DNA from: Propionibacteriaceae bacterium
Lineage (GTDB): Bacteria; Actinomycetota; Actinomycetes; Propionibacteriales; Propionibacteriaceae
Assembly (NCBI GenBank): GCA_017306015.1
Contig: JAFKJK010000026.1
Location: 1 to 64,000 of the forward strand
Reading direction: 5' to 3'
Length of the DNA stretch: 64,000 bases
Every line of letters starts with the position of its first letter. Position 1 is the first letter of the stretch. The notes beneath the pieces are model-generated. The model made no database searches. It had not been told where the DNA came from and saw nothing but the letters and a program-made list of their open reading frames with translations. Positions 63,513 to 64,000 of this stretch are shown one piece after another. The translations under genes were made by a program, and so were the position numbers.

Positions 63513-64000
63513 GTGAGTTCCACTGCGCCGGGCACGACCGGCTCCCGCACCGAGCAGCGGATGCTGCTGATCTCGCTCGTCGCCACCGCCGTCCTGGGCG
63601 TCCTGGGTGTCGTCTGGGGCTGGCTGGCCGGCTCCCACGCGATCCTGTTCGACGGTGCCTACACCGGGCTCGGGCTGTTGTTGAGCGCGCTGTCCCTGCA
63701 CGCGTCCCGGATCGTGACCGCGGGCCCGACCCGCAACTATCCGTTCGGACGGGAGGCGCTGGCCCCGCTGGTGATCATGATCCAGGGGATCGCCCTGCTG
63801 GCGACGCTCGGCTACGCGGTGATCACGTCCGTCCTGACGATCCTCGCCGGCGGCAGCGAAGTGGAGGCCCTCTCGGGAATGGTCTATGGCGCGGTCACGG
63901 GCGTCATCGCGGTCGGGGTGTGGCTGTTCCTGCGTCGTCAGGCCGGCTACTCCGACCTGGTCAAGGCGGAGGCCGCCCAGTGGCTCGCCGGCCTGGGCCT
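63513..64000 (+). CDS. Cation diffusion facilitator transporter, N-terminal part (cut by window edge)
   Basis: The first 162 residues of a CDF-type efflux protein. TEQRMLLISLVATAVLGVLGVVWG is the first helix, GSHAILFDGAYTGLGLLLSALSLHASRI the second with the metal-binding Asp region, and NYPFGREALAPLVIMIQGIALL the third. The KAEAAQWLAG end is close to the fifth-helix HxxxD-like site. Such proteins exchange Zn2+, Cd2+ or other divalent ions for protons. Start GTG at 63513 precedes SSTAPGTTGSRTEQ; no strong ribosome-binding site is seen. The gene continues beyond the window. Confidence 0.82.
   Translation, partial: MSSTAPGTTGSRTEQRMLLISLVATAVLGVLGVVWGWLAGSHAILFDGAYTGLGLLLSALSLHASRIVTAGPTRNYPFGREALAPLVIMIQGIALLATLGYAVITSVLTILAGGSEVEALSGMVYGAVTGVIAVGVWLFLRRQAGYSDLVKAEAAQWLAGLG

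Overview
The window is a 64 kb piece of a high-GC actinobacterial chromosome. The gene set fits a fermentative member of the Propionibacteriales/Propionibacteriaceae best: tig, two clpP copies and clpX in a row, folC-DUF4233-ndk, an actinobacterial RNase E/G with a long acidic/basic N-terminus, glutamine-dependent NAD synthetase, the actinobacteria-restricted SCO1664/phosphomutase pair, PTS HPr and enzyme I, and a very large pyruvate:ferredoxin oxidoreductase. GTG/TTG starts and ATGA/GTGA stop-start overlaps are common. The genus is an inference; no rRNA gene is present.

Layout. 1-7 kb: a MmcQ-like protein, an acyl-CoA ligase with a stand-alone E2-type acyltransferase, a GT2 glycosyltransferase, an ATP-grasp ligase and the SCO1664/phosphomutase pair. 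7-11.6 kb: a MoxR-like AAA+ ATPase, a VWA protein and a membrane-anchored protein of unknown function. 11.7-19.2 kb: alpha-mannosidase, GPH sugar symporter, AbgT transporter and leucyl aminopeptidase, ending at a strong hairpin shared with a convergent sugar ABC transporter (19.2-22.3 kb) that has no ATPase gene of its own. 22.5-25.6 kb: AEC carrier, SDR dehydrogenase and DNA polymerase IV. 25.7-33.4 kb: a two-gene unit, the most striking metabolic feature here, pairing a 1659-aa PFOR with a 917-aa fusion resembling both subunits of the flavin transhydrogenase NfnAB. 33.6-40.4 kb is patchier: cold-shock protein, methyltransferase remnant, tRNA-Gly, a lipoprotein divergent from a tripartite ABC exporter with a peptidoglycan-binding adaptor, a truncated membrane protein, and a complete IS256-type element with a 9-bp target duplication. 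40.6-57.5 kb is core: tig, a CAP-domain secreted protein, clpP1, clpP2, clpX, ptsH, ptsI, a septum-formation lipoprotein, valS, folC, DUF4233, ndk, a CPBP protease with a 21-bp tandem repeat, and rne. 57.5-64 kb: a repeat cluster, nadE, an alpha/beta hydrolase, ogt, a broken ada-alkA gene, a LysE exporter and the start of a cation diffusion facilitator.

The likely cooperation: PFOR oxidises pyruvate to acetyl-CoA and passes electrons to ferredoxin or directly to the Nfn-like partner, which could link ferredoxin, NADH and NADPH pools. Sugar for this metabolism would enter through PTS, GPH and ABC routes. ClpXP1P2 with trigger factor is the protein quality-control block.

A second theme is short palindromic repeats. 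At least three sequence types occur between genes, and two proteins (the VWA protein and NAD synthetase) carry repeat-like DNA inserted in frame within their coding sequence.
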